From contig NC_071355.1 of NCBI RefSeq assembly GCF_943734655.1, forward strand, positions 218,263,027-218,327,026: a stretch of 64,000 nucleotides of DNA, in the 5' to 3' direction. Each line of letters starts with the position of its first letter. The first letter of the stretch is position 1. A model generated the notes under the pieces. That model worked only from the letters and a program-made list of their open reading frames with translations, ran no database searches and was not told the origin of the DNA. Below are positions 1 to 15,300 of the stretch, in pieces. The translations under genes and the position numbers were made by a program. The DNA comes from Sabethes cyaneus (taxonomy: Eukaryota > Arthropoda > Insecta > Diptera > Culicidae).

Positions 1-1927
1 CAGAGAAACCAACGAAATCAGAAAACAGAGAAAACAGGGAAGTAAGAAAACAGAGAATATAGAAAAGTCAGAAAACAGAGAATACGAGGAATTTGGAAAA
101 CAGAGAAAATTGGAAAGTCAGCAAACAGAGAAAACTGAGAAAACAGGAAAGCCAGAAAATAGAAACAACAGGAAAGCCGACAAACAGAGCAAATGGGAAA
201 GTCAGAAAGCAGAGAATACAGGGAAGTCAGAAAACAAAGAAAATAGAAGGAATTTAGAATAGTTAGGAAGTTAGAAAACAGATAAAACTGAAAAAACAAG
301 AAAGTCAAAGACAGAGAAAACTGGAAAGTAAGAAAACTGTGAAAACAGGGAAGTCAGAAAACAGAGAAACTAGGAGAGTCAGAAAACAGAGAAACCAAGA
401 AAGTCAGAAAACTGAGAAAATAGGGCAGTCGGGAAGTCAGAAAACAGAGAAAATAGGAAAGTCAGAAAGCAGAGAAAACTGAGAAAATAAGAAAGTCAAA
501 AAATAGAGAAAAGAGAAAACTCAAAAACAGACAAAGCAGGGAACTCTGAAAGCAGAGAAAATTGAGAAAACAGGAAAGTCAGAAAACAGAAAAACCAAGC
601 AAGTCAGAAAACAGAGAAAACAGGGAAGTAAGAAAACAGAGAATACGGGGAAGTCAGTAAACTGAGAAAACAAGGAAGTCAGACAGTTGAGAAAACTGAG
701 AAAACGGGAAAGTCAAAGAACAGAGAAAACAGAAAAGTCAGAACACAGAGAAAACAGGGTGGTCAGAAAACATATAAGTGAAAAAACAGAGAAAACAGCG
801 GAAACAGGAAAGTCAGAAAACAGAGAAAATAGGAAAGTCAGATAACAGATAAAACTGAGAAGTCAGAAAACAGAGAAAACAGGGAAGTCGGAAAACAGAG
901 AATACTGAGAAAACAAGAAAGTCAAAAATCAGAAAAAACAGGGAAGCCAGAAATAAGAAGAAAACAGGAGTGTCAGGCAACAGAGAAAACATGGAAGTCA
1001 GAAAACTGAGAAAACAGAGTAGGCAGATAACAGAGAAAACTGAGAAAACAGGGAAGTCAGAAAACAGAGAAACCTGGAGAGTTAGAAAACAGAGAAACCA
1101 AGAAAGTCAGAAAACTGAGAAAACAGAGTAGTCGGGAAGTCGGAAAACAGAGAAAACAGGAAAGTCAGTAAACAGGGAACTCTGAAAGCAGAGAAAACTA
1201 AGAAAGCAGGGAAGCCAGAAAACAGAGAAAGCAAGAAAGTCAGAAAGCTAAGAAAACAGGGTAGTCGGGAAGTCGGAAAACAGAGAAAATAGGAAAATCA
1301 AAAAACAGGTAAAACTGGAAAGGCAGACAACAGAAAAAAGAGGGAAGTCAGAAAACAGAGAAAACGGAGTCAGTAAAATTAGAAAATAAGGAAGTCTGAC
1401 AATTGAGAAAACTGAGAAAACAGGAAAGTCAAAAACAGAGAAAACAGGAAAGTCAGAACGCAGAGAAAACAGGCAAGTCAGAAAACATATAAGTCAAAAA
1501 CAGAGAAAACAGAGGAAATAGGAAAGTCAGAAGACAGAGAAAATAGGAATGTCAAAAAACGGAGAAAACAGAAAAGTCAGTAAACAGATAAAACTGGGAA
1601 GGCAGAAAACGGAGAAAAGAGGAAAGTCAGAAAACAGAGAAAACATTGCAGACAGGAAACAGAGAAAACAGGGAAGTCGGAAAATAGAGAAAACAGAAAA
1701 GTCAGTAAACAGATAAAACTGGGAAGGCAGAAAACGGAGAAAAGAGGAAAGTCAGAAAACAGAGAAAACATTGCAGACAGGAAACAGAGAAAACAGGGAA
1801 GTCGGAAAATAGAGAAAACAGAGAAAACAGATACAACTGAGAAGCCAGAAAACGCAAAAAGGGGGAAGTCAGAAAACAGAGAAAACAGGGAATTTAGAAT
1901 ACAGAGAAAACAAGGAAGTCAGACAAT
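1..1927. repeat. A-rich satellite, ~25-bp unit
   Basis: The whole stretch is a degenerate tandem array whose unit reads roughly GTCAGAAAACAGAGAAAACA plus GGGAA, about 25 bp. Units differ by substitutions and small indels, so it is an old, diverged array. It starts at or before the window edge and stops abruptly near 1927, where the sequence becomes complex. The short open frames on the minus strand (Phe/Leu/Ser-rich) are by-products of the repeat and are not genes. Confidence 0.93.
1565..1814. repeat. Higher-order duplication inside the satellite (125-bp unit x2)
   Basis: Two adjacent blocks, 1565-1689 and 1690-1814, appear identical by eye at an offset of exactly 125 bp, which is five ~25-bp units. 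The rest of the array is clearly diverged, so this block is a recent local duplication that keeps the 25-bp register, as expected from unequal exchange or replication slippage. Confidence 0.85.
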
Positions 1928-2064
1928 ATTGTCCTTAGCATGTCCGGGCACGCATGTATCTGTGCCTTTGAGACGTAGAGGGGACCGGACACCTTTCTAG
2001 TTTTCAGACATCTAGCCAAAGAGAGTGCATACTAGAGTTCATCATTAGATATTTGCAGACCATC

Positions 2065-2395
2065 AGCGTTGTCCCTCGCTTCTGCCGCTGCTGTACGGTG
2101 CTGTTGGCCATATCGTAGGGTAGCGTTTCAAAAAAAAGTTCGTCAACGATAGCCTTCAGCTTATCCGGTTGTAATTGTCTGGCAGATCCATTGACCTTCG
2201 TCATCCCGATGCGGCACGCGTTACCCCAAGAAGGGTTGGCGTCAGTTTCTCGGCACAGCTCCTTGAAGCAGTTACGTTTTCTAAGCTTTACCTCATGTTT
2301 CAATTACAGCCCGGGTCACTCTGACCGAAGCGCTACGCTCTTTTCGATCTGCTGTAGTTTTGGGTTTTTGAACGAATCTTCTGGTTCTAAGTAGT
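2065..2395 (-). pseudogene. Fragment of a Jockey/I/R1-type LINE, linker between endonuclease and reverse transcriptase
   Basis: The minus-strand translation contains CFKELCRETDANPSWGNACR followed by a segment with LQPDKLKAIVDELF. This matches the conserved linker of Jockey/I/R1-group ORF2 proteins, where a Lys-rich 'FKELC..D.NPWG.AY' block is followed by '...L..IV..LFP'. A stop lies a few residues upstream of the first methionine, near 2304, and neither the endonuclease nor the reverse transcriptase is present. This is a dead scrap. The clade assignment rests on this motif alone. Confidence 0.6.
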
Positions 2396-2544
2396 GGTTC
2401 TAGTACAGCAATCCCCTAATAGGGACCGCCATATTGGAGACCGTTTTAATGGAGTCTACGTAGCTTACGCGAATTAATTGGTTCCAACATAGAATAACTC
2501 GAGCTTTCCATATAGAACATTGGTGTCTCCGCCAAAGTTGTTCA

Positions 2545-2705
2545 GCGCATCAAGGGCTAGTATATATGTAATATTAATATACTAGCTGAATCTTGCACTG
2601 CTTGCTATCTACAAAGTTGCAGTCTTCTGGAAGGTTACTCAAATGACTGTCATCTTCAAGATGGTATGACAATTAGTGCAGAATTGACTCAACGGATTGC
2701 GCTAT
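2545..2705 (-). repeat. Monomer of the ~145-bp dispersed repeat, inverted copy
   Basis: Read on the minus strand, this stretch contains ACCATCTTGAAG, AGTCATTTGAGTAACCTTCC, GACTGCAACTTTGTAGATAG and an AT-rich stretch. The same landmarks in the same order form the tandem array at 57951-58345. A forward copy lies at 3845-4005, so two monomers flank the MITE at 2909-3636 in opposite orientation. Confidence 0.7.
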
Positions 2706-2908
2706 TCGTATTTTTTTGTATTTACCGAAACCCATGATCTTGGTAATACAAGAAGTTGCTTTCTTCGGAATGGTTGATCAAGCATCAGTGGTTATTTGAC
2801 TAGTTGAGAAATTAATTAATGTTTTGCTCGTTTATCAACTCAATGTTGGGCGCTTACAAAAATTAGCAGTCGATGGAATTCTTTAGAATTTTTCACTGCT
2901 CGCATTAA

Positions 2909-3636
2909 GGGGGGACGCTACTCTGGAACGTCGAAAAATAATGGACTTTCGTGAATTTTTCACGCTTGTTGGAATTATAGTTAAGTGTTGGGGTATTTTG
3001 AATATAGGTTAAGCTATATTCGAACATGTATTTTCTGTTTTTTGAATGCCAAAATAGTGAATATTATGCTGGTGCCAGCTGGGCGCGTGGATGTTCTCTA
3101 GAAAATAGTTCCTTACTGGCGGTACGTACCGGGAACCAACGGAGTATCGGAAAACGGATTTCAAGGATGATTTTGAAGCTTTATATCAATACCTAAATTG
3201 TTACGTAGGGGTTTTTGAAAAATCGAAAAATTACCAAAATGGCGGCAATTTTTCCAAAAGAAAAGTGTTTTTTCATCAAAAATCGTCAATTGCGAGCTCA
3301 TAAAAAATTGAAAAATAGAGATATTAAAAAACGGCTACGTAAAAATTGAGATAATTCATTTTTACATGCTAAAAAAAATTTCAGCCAAATCGGACCACTA
3401 GATTCTGAGATACACGTACCGCCAGTTGAGAAAGTATGGTTTCGAGAAAAACGCGTTTAAAGTTTCGTCCAGCGATGCACTTCCCTTGTGGCGACCCCCC
3501 AGTTTTTGCCATAACTTTCTAACGAGATCAGATATCAATTAATCCTTTTGGCGTGACATTTCTGAAGGTATAAACCTCTCGAAAATGCAAAAAAATTAAA
3601 GTCGATTTTTCCGACTTTCCAGAGTAGGGTCCCCCC
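2909..3636. mobile_element. 728-bp MITE-like element with TTAA flanks
   Basis: The 5' end GGGGGGACGCTACTCTGGAA and the reverse complement of the 3' end (GGGGGGACCCTACTCTGGAA) match over about 30 bp, continuing into GTCG and an A-run. Both ends abut TTAA (2905-2908 and 3637-3640), a TTAA target-site duplication as made by piggyBac-type transposases. No coding sequence is present, so it would be non-autonomous. The interior has an AC-CGCCAGTT motif and long A-runs but no recognisable gene. Membership of the piggyBac group rests only on TTAA plus inverted ends. Confidence 0.75.
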
Positions 3637-3844
3637 TTAAACTTCCAACAGACATGAAAAACATACTGCAACATTACTAAATTACTAAAAGTAATATTCC
3701 GTATGCCGTTACTTTCACATTATTAATACTGTATGACATTAATGCCTATGACATTGAGTTGATGCAAGTTTCGATTTAAAAAAAATTGTGATAAAATCTA
3801 TGACTATGTAATTTTTCATGAATCGTTAAAAATGTTTAGAAAGT

Positions 3845-4005
3845 AGCTGACAAGATACAGCCTGTATAAGAATACTACATATAAGCTAGCGCTACGTAGT
3901 GAGTCAGCTCTGCACTATTTTCCGTACCATCTTGAAGGTAAAAGTCATTTAAGTAACCTTCCTGAAGACCGCAACTTTCTAGATAGTCATCAGTGGTAAC
4001 TTCCG
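3845..4005 (+). repeat. Monomer of the ~145-bp dispersed repeat, forward copy
   Basis: It contains GATACAGCCTGTATAAGAAT, the CTACGTAGTGAG block, ACCATCTTGAAGG and CCGCAACTTTCTAGATAGTC in the order seen in each unit of the tandem array at 57951-58345. Upstream, 3815-3850 also matches 57745-57780 (CATGAATCGT...AATGTTTAGAAAGTA), so the shared segment is longer than one monomer. Confidence 0.7.
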
Positions 4006-7000
4006 TTTTCATTTTTTCAGTGGGCCTGCTACCGCCGAAAGACGGATCGCCATCGCCTGTGTCCGACTATAGATCTGCCTTAGCCGGATTACCATCCGTC
4101 GCCTAATTCGCATTGTACCTTTAACGTATTTCTGCAATCGATTACCAACGATTTCTTCTTCATCTCCCGTAGCCTTTTAGTATTGAAGGCTGCGCTCTTA
4201 ACCAATGCACAGTGGTCCAGAGGCGAAAATTAAGTGGAAAGTTTTTTGTGGTTCAAAATAGCTTCGCACAATGTTCAGCAAAGTTGCTCAACTCAAAAAG
4301 ACAATTAACGTGAAATTAACAGCCAAGTGCCAGTTATGCTTGTAAACACATAACACATAATAACTTTTTATAGAGAAGAGATAGAAGAATAATTTCTTCG
4401 ACAAAGTTGTAGCAAAAAAGTATATAAGTAACTTTCCCAAAGACATAGTAGGCGTATTTTCATAGTTTTTGGCCCACCGGGTGTTTTATATAAAGACCTA
4501 CCCAAAATCATTTTTTCGCTAATTACTTCAAATTTAATGGTTTTATTGCATCATAATGTTTTACAAAGTTGTTTCTCTTATCAAAAAACATATTTTGGTG
4601 GAACATTGTATGCTAAAAACTCATACGTATAACGAGTTCTAACGTTTTTGCAGTGTTTTTTAGTCTTTTTCAGAACAGAATATCTTAAAAAGGGTAAACG
4701 AAAAAAATCAAACTTAACCGTTTATGAAAGCTTGAAGCTTTATCTCAAACATATGTGCAAATAAATTCCAAAATTCGCTTAAAATACCCTCATTTATTTG
4801 AAGACTACACATAAAAATAGACGCGTAGCGCACAATCCCGTGAATTGAGATAAACTGCCACGTAAGTTCCAAAATTCGCGTACAAACTCACATAAAAAAG
4901 ACTTTAATGTACACGGAGTTCAAATCTTGTCAATAACTTTAATCTTCAAAGCACCTAATAACTAAACCGGCCAGTTTCCGTTGTTTACCAACAAACTTCG
5001 CAATTGTATGTGTGTGGCGAGACACATTTGGACCTTTAACCGGAACTTGCGGGAATAAACTACTGCTATTCTTGCGCTCCATAAATACTCGGAAGGTTCT
5101 TGGGGGATTAATATTGTACGCATTTCATGATTTCATGTCGCAAATAAATAAGTGGGATAGTATGTTAGGACAAAGCAGGATTGATATTTAGAGTAACTCA
5201 AGCTATGGTAAAACAAATGAAAAAGTATACTTTTAATTCGCTTTTGATCTGAACAATTGACTCAGTTGTATTTCTCTCATAGGAGAAAAACTGATCGAAC
5301 AACGATTTTTAGCGCTTCGACGCTTCGACTTACTATGCTCCAGTCATTGACTACGTATTAAACATGTGTTCTCACTGCCTCGTTCTCTATTGCTCAGTAA
5401 TATTTAATATAACGACCAGTAATACTTTTTAGCTATTACATTTTTTTAGCTATTACATATTATAGCTATGGTGGTCAGAAAATTTAAGACTAGACTTTCA
5501 CTAGCCACAATTCACTCGTTTCAAAAGCCGCACATTGCTCCTCCTAGTTTCAGCTGTAGTAAAGAAATAAAAATAAATTCGAGAGGCTGTTTGTCGGAAA
5601 ACTGTTTTCCCAAGAATCGTAATTTGTTTCATTCCTTAGCACTCCCATGCACACAGCACTGTCCCGTATAGAATCCACACAGAAATCAATGAAGCGCCCT
5701 AATTGACTTTCGACTTCTGCTCATCCACCCACTACTACTGCCGGCCGGGCGCTACATTGCAAAAGTTAGATCAACCAGCAATGCTACTACAACAGGCCAC
5801 GCCGCGCCGCCCCAGTAGGCTTCAATAAATACAATAAACAGATGAATCTAGCCATCATGCCCTGCATGTGGCCATCCCGTACCGCACGCACAAGGCCATT
5901 TCCGGTTGGTATGGCAGCCGGAATGGAACTGGGAAATCGAATGGAGACCAGCCAACTTGTGCAGCCGAGCAGATTTATTGGATACTTCCAGTAAATAAGC
6001 ACTCAAAAATAGCAACGCTGTCTATTCTTCTGCCATGGGTCGATGAAATAGAATATTTGATGGGAACAAACCTGTTAGAATATTGAATTCAAATCAAACA
6101 GTATAATGGCTAAAACATTTCCAATCAGTGATTCGCATTTGGGAAACGTGCGGAATGGATTAACGGCTTAGCAGCAGAATGTAGGTAATAATTGATCGTT
6201 CACTTTATGGCAATCAAACATTCTGGTAAGCTTGGCTTGGCATATTATGTATTTGAACCGGAAGTGCGAAATAATGATTCAGCTGAAAAGCACCCATAAA
6301 AACCATGTTTGTCTGCAAAAAATTGATCCACCCTTAAGCATATCCTTTTCTGTTCTGCTACAGCAGAAGAACAAGCTCTTTATCGACGCCAATCGCCACT
6401 TGCTCGAATGGCCGGTGCTTTGTAGCGATATTATTTATCTGCTCTCGAACGCATAAATTTCTATTAGTTCGAAATGATCATTTATCTTCGGAACTTTCAC
6501 ATACAGGATTTCTTCTTTCGAATTCGTTTCCTGGTTCGCGTCAACAAAGCCTTTCTAGCATCTTCCCTTGCTTTTTCCCGGCAGTCCCGGCCTTGCCAGC
6601 TCGGGTGCAAATCTTCCCTGCATTTTTTTTCCTCTGCCTGTTTGTGCATAGACGGTGCTTTGCTGGCACAAGCCTCCATTCTTTGCCAACCGGTTTCTTC
6701 GTTTCTTCGGAACTGACCTGGAAGGTATTTAGAAGGCTTCTGCTCAACAGCGCTGCTCGGTAGCGTTTTCTTCTCCATTTCTGGTTCGGGCACAGGATTT
6801 CCGTCTTTCTTGAGCATGGTCGTCGTTCTCTTCTTATTCGCCTAGCGACGGTCGTTTGCAGGCGGAGGCATCATCTTGAGCGTTCCAGTATAAATACTTC
6901 CTCCTTGCTCGTCGTGCATGTGGGTGTGAATGGGAAAACGATGGAACTGTTTCTTCTGGCAATAACCACATATCGTGCTGTTTTCTGTTGGTGACACTTA

Positions 7001-8050
7001 CTTGTACTTGGATAATGAGTTATGCAGGGGGTGCTGAAAGCTGGTTTGCTATTTGCTTGGGTGAACATGAAAAAGCCATTCGGGAGACATCACTGTAAAT
7101 TTTGGTGGGTAATTGTCCTGATTAGCTGTTTTCGAGTTGGTGCTTTCAATTTCAATTCCGAGCTGGAAATTGTTCCGTTTCTTTCACGGATTGTTTGAAA
7201 TGAAACGGACGTTTGAAGTTAAAGGCTTCTCAGCGCGTATCAATCTCGTTCCGTGCTAGTTTGAGAATTCACAAAATCAAGCTAATAACAGAGGGCGCTG
7301 AAATTGTGTCCCTTAGAGGAATGCTCTAACTGGTAGTGAAATTCAGCGTTTGATTACAATTCAACCAAATCAGACTGTTATCCATGTAGCACAATTTAGA
7401 AAAGAAAAAAGTCTCCCCTCTCTGTGTTAGCCCGAACTGGACATTTTAGGCAGCAGAGTTTAACGTCCATTTTGGATGGAAAAACGACTCGTTTTAGGGA
7501 TAATACTAACGAAGGATACGCAATATTTAACTCATCAAATAAGAGGTACTGGTAGGAATTTGCATCCAAAGCGTACGGGCTGGTGCTGCTGCTGCTGCTG
7601 CTTTTGGAATCTTTCTTTCGTCTATTCAATTTCGTTTTAATCCCATACGAGCGCAGCTAGGGTACAGATCCGATAGTGGTGCGCTTCGAGAGCTATTTTA
7701 TTTCAAATTAAATAGAACCGCGAAATTCAACTCGATAATTTTAAATATCTGAGTTGGATATTAGCCACGCACTCGTCATTAGCTCCGTAAATTTAATAAT
7801 AACTTCAAGTTATCTACTGGATTCTTGGAAATAAAGTTACGAAGGCATGACGTAAAAAAATAGGTAGGTTCTGTCCAGACAATACCGCACAGCTGATTTA
7901 GAGTTACGTTAAATGTGTTTTTGCTTTAAAACCTTGAATATTAAAAATATTTCGATGTTAACTGGTTTAATGTTAACCATCCGACAAAAAAAACTCTTCT
8001 AGTAAATATGGTGGCCCTAAAAAGGACGGTTTAGATGGAACATAAAGGTG
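4006..8050. other. No recognised gene; unique-looking non-coding DNA
   Basis: I find no recognisable protein or RNA gene in this 4 kb. A short duplication of about 17 bp (TTTTTAGCTATTACAT) lies at 5427-5459, and a (GCT)n tract of about 20 bp at 7583-7602 encodes the poly-Ser run of a minus-strand open frame. A Lys/Arg-rich 106-codon minus-strand frame at 6497-6817 is the only frame here that could be an exon. It has no recognisable domain and no supported splice sites, so I do not call it. Confidence 0.5.
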
Positions 8051-8322
8051 TTCATGGTTTAAGTTGATTGAAGTAAACTGGCACGGTTTCCCCTGGTGTA
8101 CCAACCCAAAAGTTGACTGAATGGTTCGAAAATGTAACCTTTCGTGCTTCCAATTTTACTGAGTATGTACCTTCGTGCAAAGTAATCCAAGAAATTGATA
8201 TCCACTGATGAAGAAGGTCATTCTTGTGATGATTTAAAACGAGGTAAATTTTCACGACACCACTCTTGTATGTCTTTTGACTACTGTTAAAAGCAATTGT
8301 TTCCATCTCGGAATAATTTTTT

Positions 8323-8835
8323 AGCAGCATTTTTTTCCATTCGTGGACTCATCACTGAGACCAGTGCGTCGATCTATTGTGTTTACTGTATGATCCGCAC
8401 TGCATTTCATTTTGTTGTAATCGCTTTGAGTGATAAGGCTGTGCGAGATTTCGCGAAATTTCATGTTTACCAAAATTTAAAGAAATCGTACAAAATTTAC
8501 CTTACATGTTATGATAGATCACAATTAAATATATAATTATTTACATATTTAGTTTAGTTCGATTTCGGTAAAGACGAAATTTTGCAAGAACTCGCACAGC
8601 CCTATTGAGAGAGCGATATGCGTATTAAATTTTAGATGTGCTTGTGTGGGGCGTTTACCCTTCCTTCAAAGTTTGCTCTATTTCACCCACTTGTTCCTCA
8701 CTGCCAGTGCTATCATCAATTATAGCCATCCCTGACGAAGACTCATTGCTTTCCTTTGACCAATACACTTGACTATAAGAGTGTTTTTTACACTGTGAAA
8801 AGACTTCATCGGGATAATATAGAACAAAACTGTGT
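8323..8835 (-). repeat. Diverged copy of tRNA-headed repeat family B, interrupted by a MITE
   Basis: 8323-8435 and 8603-8835 match 39822-40140 in order, for example GTGGACTCATCACTG, GCACTGCATTTC, TTCCTCACTGCCAGT and GAGGACTCATT-like blocks. The 39.8-kb copy carries a tRNA-like head at its distal end; this copy lacks the head. The match is interrupted by the element at 8436-8602, which therefore inserted after this copy was in place. Confidence 0.65.
8436..8602. mobile_element. 167-bp TA-flanked MITE
   Basis: The ends are AGGCTGTGCGAGATTTCGCG and, reverse complemented, GGGCTGTGCGAGTTCTTGCA. Imperfect pairing continues through an AAATTTCRTG-like block. TA flanks both sides (8434-8435 and 8603-8604), the target used by Tc1/mariner-group transposases. 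It contains no coding sequence. Its insertion splits the family B repeat, and comparison with the copy at 39.8 kb supports the boundaries. Confidence 0.75.
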
Positions 8836-9186
8836 CTAATCCATTCTGAAGGTCATCCCTATTGTGTGTTCATGTTTCCGCTGAGTGCTGAGTGTGAAGA
8901 TCAGCGTTCTGTCTGGCCGATACTCTCGACGATACTCTTGTGTGACGAGACTGCAGCTTTGATCATCGCTGAGGAAGGAAGGAAAACCCCATAATTCATC
9001 GCATTGCAGTACTGTTTCAACTGGTGCATAAAATTAATGTTATCTCTTTCCGAAATTGTGACGTTCGCGTGTGGGTTCAAATAAAGCACGTCCCAGCAAG
9101 TACATCAGTTAAGTAACTTTTTCTATTCCCGATCCTAACGCTTGTTTTGAAACTTCTTGGGATATAACTAGAGATGATCTGACGTA
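8836..9186. other. No recognised gene between repeat B and the tetranucleotide array
   Basis: A 62-codon minus-strand frame (8901-9089) is the longest open stretch. It has no domain I can name with confidence and is bounded by stops. No repeat shared with the rest of the window is apparent. Confidence 0.4.
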
Positions 9187-11810
<2,624 letters not shown>

Positions 11811-11870
11811 TTGATGAAAACACTTCCTCATGTTCCAAAACAGTTTATTTCATGACCACGAATAGTCATA

Positions 11871-12319
11871 AAGGTATACTTTGATAGTACATACCCCCGT
11901 TAGTACGTACTGTCAATAGTACGTAACCTCCATAATACGTAGATTTTGCCTCGATAGTACGTATCCTCGATAACAAGTACATTTTTCCTAGATTGTACGT
12001 ACATTTTCCAGCAACACTTTACCGAAAAGAATTAAGCAATCTCAAATCAAATCAACACTATATTTGTTTCGTTCCAAGCTTCACAAAGGGCAAAATCATT
12101 GATTTAAAAAAACGAATTAACTGCTATACTACGTCAATACCACTATAATATATATCTATTCAATAGTGTATGCCAATTTGCAAATTTGCAAATTTCATGC
12201 AATGTTAAGCGTAATACAACAATGCTTCAAAACCTAAAATTGTGATTCGATAGTACGTACATTTCGGTAATACGTAAGCTAAACGAAGCAAAGGTGTACG
12301 TACTATCGAGGTATACCTG
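11871..12319. mobile_element. 449-bp pogo/Tigger-like MITE
   Basis: The left end AAGGTATACTTTGATAGTAC and the reverse complement of the right end (CAGGTATACCTCGATAGTAC) form inverted repeats of about 24 bp. TA flanks both sides (11869-11870 and 12320-12321). The right end resembles the CAGG.ATACCTCG start of Tigger/pogo elements. Several internal copies of the TAGTACGTA motif cluster near both ends, as expected for sub-terminal transposase sites. No transposase is present. Confidence 0.8.
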
Positions 12320-15300
12320 TATGCAAGTAAATAAGAAAGAGAAAGACCATTGCAAGACACTTTGGACTATTTGCCTGCTTGGGTCCTGGAGATATCGTAT
12401 TAGGTTTCTGATATATTCCAAGAAGGAACAAATTTGTATTCACACAATTACCGGATCACGGGGGAGCCCACCTAGAAGACCTTGTAAGACTTTATCATAC
12501 AATGCTTGAGTATGGGCGTTTTTGCTTCCATTCCGCTGCAGACTAGCTGAAATGCTCTTAGGCTTTAAATCCATTGATAATTAAAAACTGTCAAGGGTCC
12601 AAATGAGTTGTTTGTGAGCATCTCAGTAATGTGAATGTGAATGTGAATAGCTAGGTCGTCTGAAGTACAAATACTAAATGTACAAAGATAAACGAAAGCA
12701 ACAGTTTTGGGAGCCAAACGAGCAATAAGAATCTGTCTGTATATAGTCTGAAAATTCTTTTGAAGCTGGTGGTTTGAAATCACTAAGTTAAATCGCTTCT
12801 GCAATGATTATGTAATAGTTATCCAAAGCTAGTTGGTTTCATTCGGCAGGGCAATCCTCGGCAAATGCCAAATATCACCAACTAGGTATAATTGAACCCA
12901 GCCGTTACAAAAAACACAAGTTTTCCAACAAAACTGAAATCATTGCCGATCTCAAAGTTTTTTGTGACCGAATGTCCTATTTTTTCCCTTTAATTTTAAC
13001 TCTACAGTGCAATTTAATCGCTTCCCGGCCGAATGAACTTTATGACCGGCAAAGAGGGACCAAAAATATTCTGCAGTGTACGCTTTAAACTTTTCCGAAT
13101 CTGGGTGCCTAATCTCGGTTAGGAGGTTGGTGGCAAGAGAATTTAATTAGAGAGTTCGTTTTTACTTTATCGCATTGGATAGCTGTCAGTAGATTGCCAG
13201 GCCACAAGTTGCCTATGTATGTACCATTGACTTAAAGTGGACATTTTTAAATTGGGTCCGTTATTCATCTACCTACCCTGCCATTGACGCTAACAACCAA
13301 AGCGGGCGAGCGCTGGCTAGGGACTCGTTCCTGGCAAAATCCACTGCGGCTAGATAAATACTAAATTGGAGCAACACATCGCCCGATGGTTGCTTACGGT
13401 CTGGAAGCAATAAATTATCCATAAATTAAATCTGTGTGAAATGTTTTGTAAAATTGCTTCTCACAATTCTGTTCATGCCAGTGACGATGGTCGGACTCTA
13501 TTGATGGTTACGTTTGGATGGGTGCACTGAATGGAATACGGTGGTGAAATCTCCTTTCGTAGTGTCTCGGCAGTCGACGGTACACTCCATTGAATTCCTT
13601 GCCAAAGAGCACTCGGAGAGACACTTGCTCCCGTAGGTTTCTTATTTCAATGACCATCATACGCTCCACTGTACCGTGCCCGAATGGTTGTACTAAACTG
13701 GTCCTGTTTCAATTAGAAAACAAACGAGCTCATTCCGAGAGCACCGTAATCCCACTGCCACTGAACTAGATATCTGGGAAGAAAAAGATGCTCGTTTGGT
13801 TTTATTTTACAGTCTGTTGCTGGCTTCGGTAAATGTTGTGGTATTAAGCTGAAGCGTAATAGCGGTATATAATCATTTTAGCACATTTAGAAATGGAGAA
13901 TAAAGTAATCCGATTTTTATCTCAACTTAAGTTTAATTCTTTCTTAAGAAACAAACAAAAAGGTAGCAGCTTTGAATAGAAAATTGATCGAAATAATTGG
14001 GTTTTCTGCTGTCGCTTCCGCATTCTAGCTAGCTGGGGCGCTTTTCTTCGGAAAATTTACAACAAACCTGATGCACTGTAAAATCGACTAACTCAGATGT
14101 ACACTTTGACAGCTAGTGCTAAATGAGGAAGACGCAAACCAGGACGGTCTCTTCCTTACCTATATCTTTTCGCTTACAGGCAGATCTGCCGAGACATGAC
14201 AATCGCAGGAATGCCCTGTCATACCGTAGCCATAACGAAGTACGTTTTTCTCGCTTCATGAAATTCATCCGATTTATACTCCCAGTGACGTGTAGCGGCG
14301 GAATGTTGAAAAGCTTATATTGCTTCCCGGCGAACGGAGCAGCTGAAAAGAGCTCTGGCACCGGGAAAAGAACAGCCAGCAGCATCTTAGAGGTCTTTTG
14401 CTAGACTAGCTGCGGCGGGTACGCTAGTGGGTGGCAAGAAAGGATTTCGTCCCGTGACAACCAATCAATACGTGATATATGATCTGTCAGATCGCATACA
14501 TTTATATTACGGTTCGGGATATCTAGGATTCTGGGACGGGGCGGAGCCGCTTCTCGGAAGGATTGCATGCCGCTATACTTGAGGTGCAGAAGAGAAGCAT
14601 GCCACTGCAAACTTGAGAGACAAAACGTTGAAAAAGATATTCGATCGGGAAGAATGTTTTTATCAGTTCAATCGACAGCTGATGGAATTCCAATGTGTTT
14701 GTGTTAGGAGACAATGGAAAATGGGAAGAATGTTATCGCATCGCATGGTTTGCAGAATGCAGCGTATCAAAGAAACTGCCAATCAAATAATACCTGCAGG
14801 TTCGCACGTTCAATTCCATCTAATAGTTCTGGTTACATACACTTCCAAACGAGAGCCACATAAATTAACAGCAATCAAACTCATCGTATAGCTGCTGTTC
14901 GGAGAGCTTGCTGTCAAGAAACAATTAGCACATGGCGATTGTATCATTCCAAGTGCAGCCTTAAATGGAAAACTTTTTCTCAGCCTGCCTAATCCCACTT
15001 CGAAATCCTACCATACGAGCTACTCTACGGGGGGAAGAATGCTCGTGCTTTACACACTCATTCGTTTCCACATCCGATGGCTTTAGCACTCACAGGCTAT
15101 AAAGCCAATTTTCGTCTGCTTTTTATTCGACCATTGTTATCGAGGTATGGCCCCCATCCGCACACAACAACTATGAGGTTTTATCATCGACAGACGGGCC
15201 ACCAGCAGACTTCTAACGGGCAACTCGCAAGCCATTTTATCCTTGACTTCCTTCGACAGCTAGCATACTCTGTCCAGTTTGCCGCCGCACATCGGGCCCG

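Noticed and set aside
1..1927. CRISPR array or telomere-like repeat
   Set aside because: There are no constant repeats separated by unique spacers; the 25-bp units are contiguous and diverged. The motif is not an insect telomere motif.
6497..6817. Lys/Arg-rich 106-codon minus frame as a gene
   Set aside because: No recognised domain, an overlapping second frame of similar quality and no supported splice signals; composition alone is not enough.
8901..9089. 62-codon frame with a faint resemblance to a MID-type nucleic-acid-binding domain
   Set aside because: The resemblance is a few residues only, two frames look equally open, and no flanking exon supports it.
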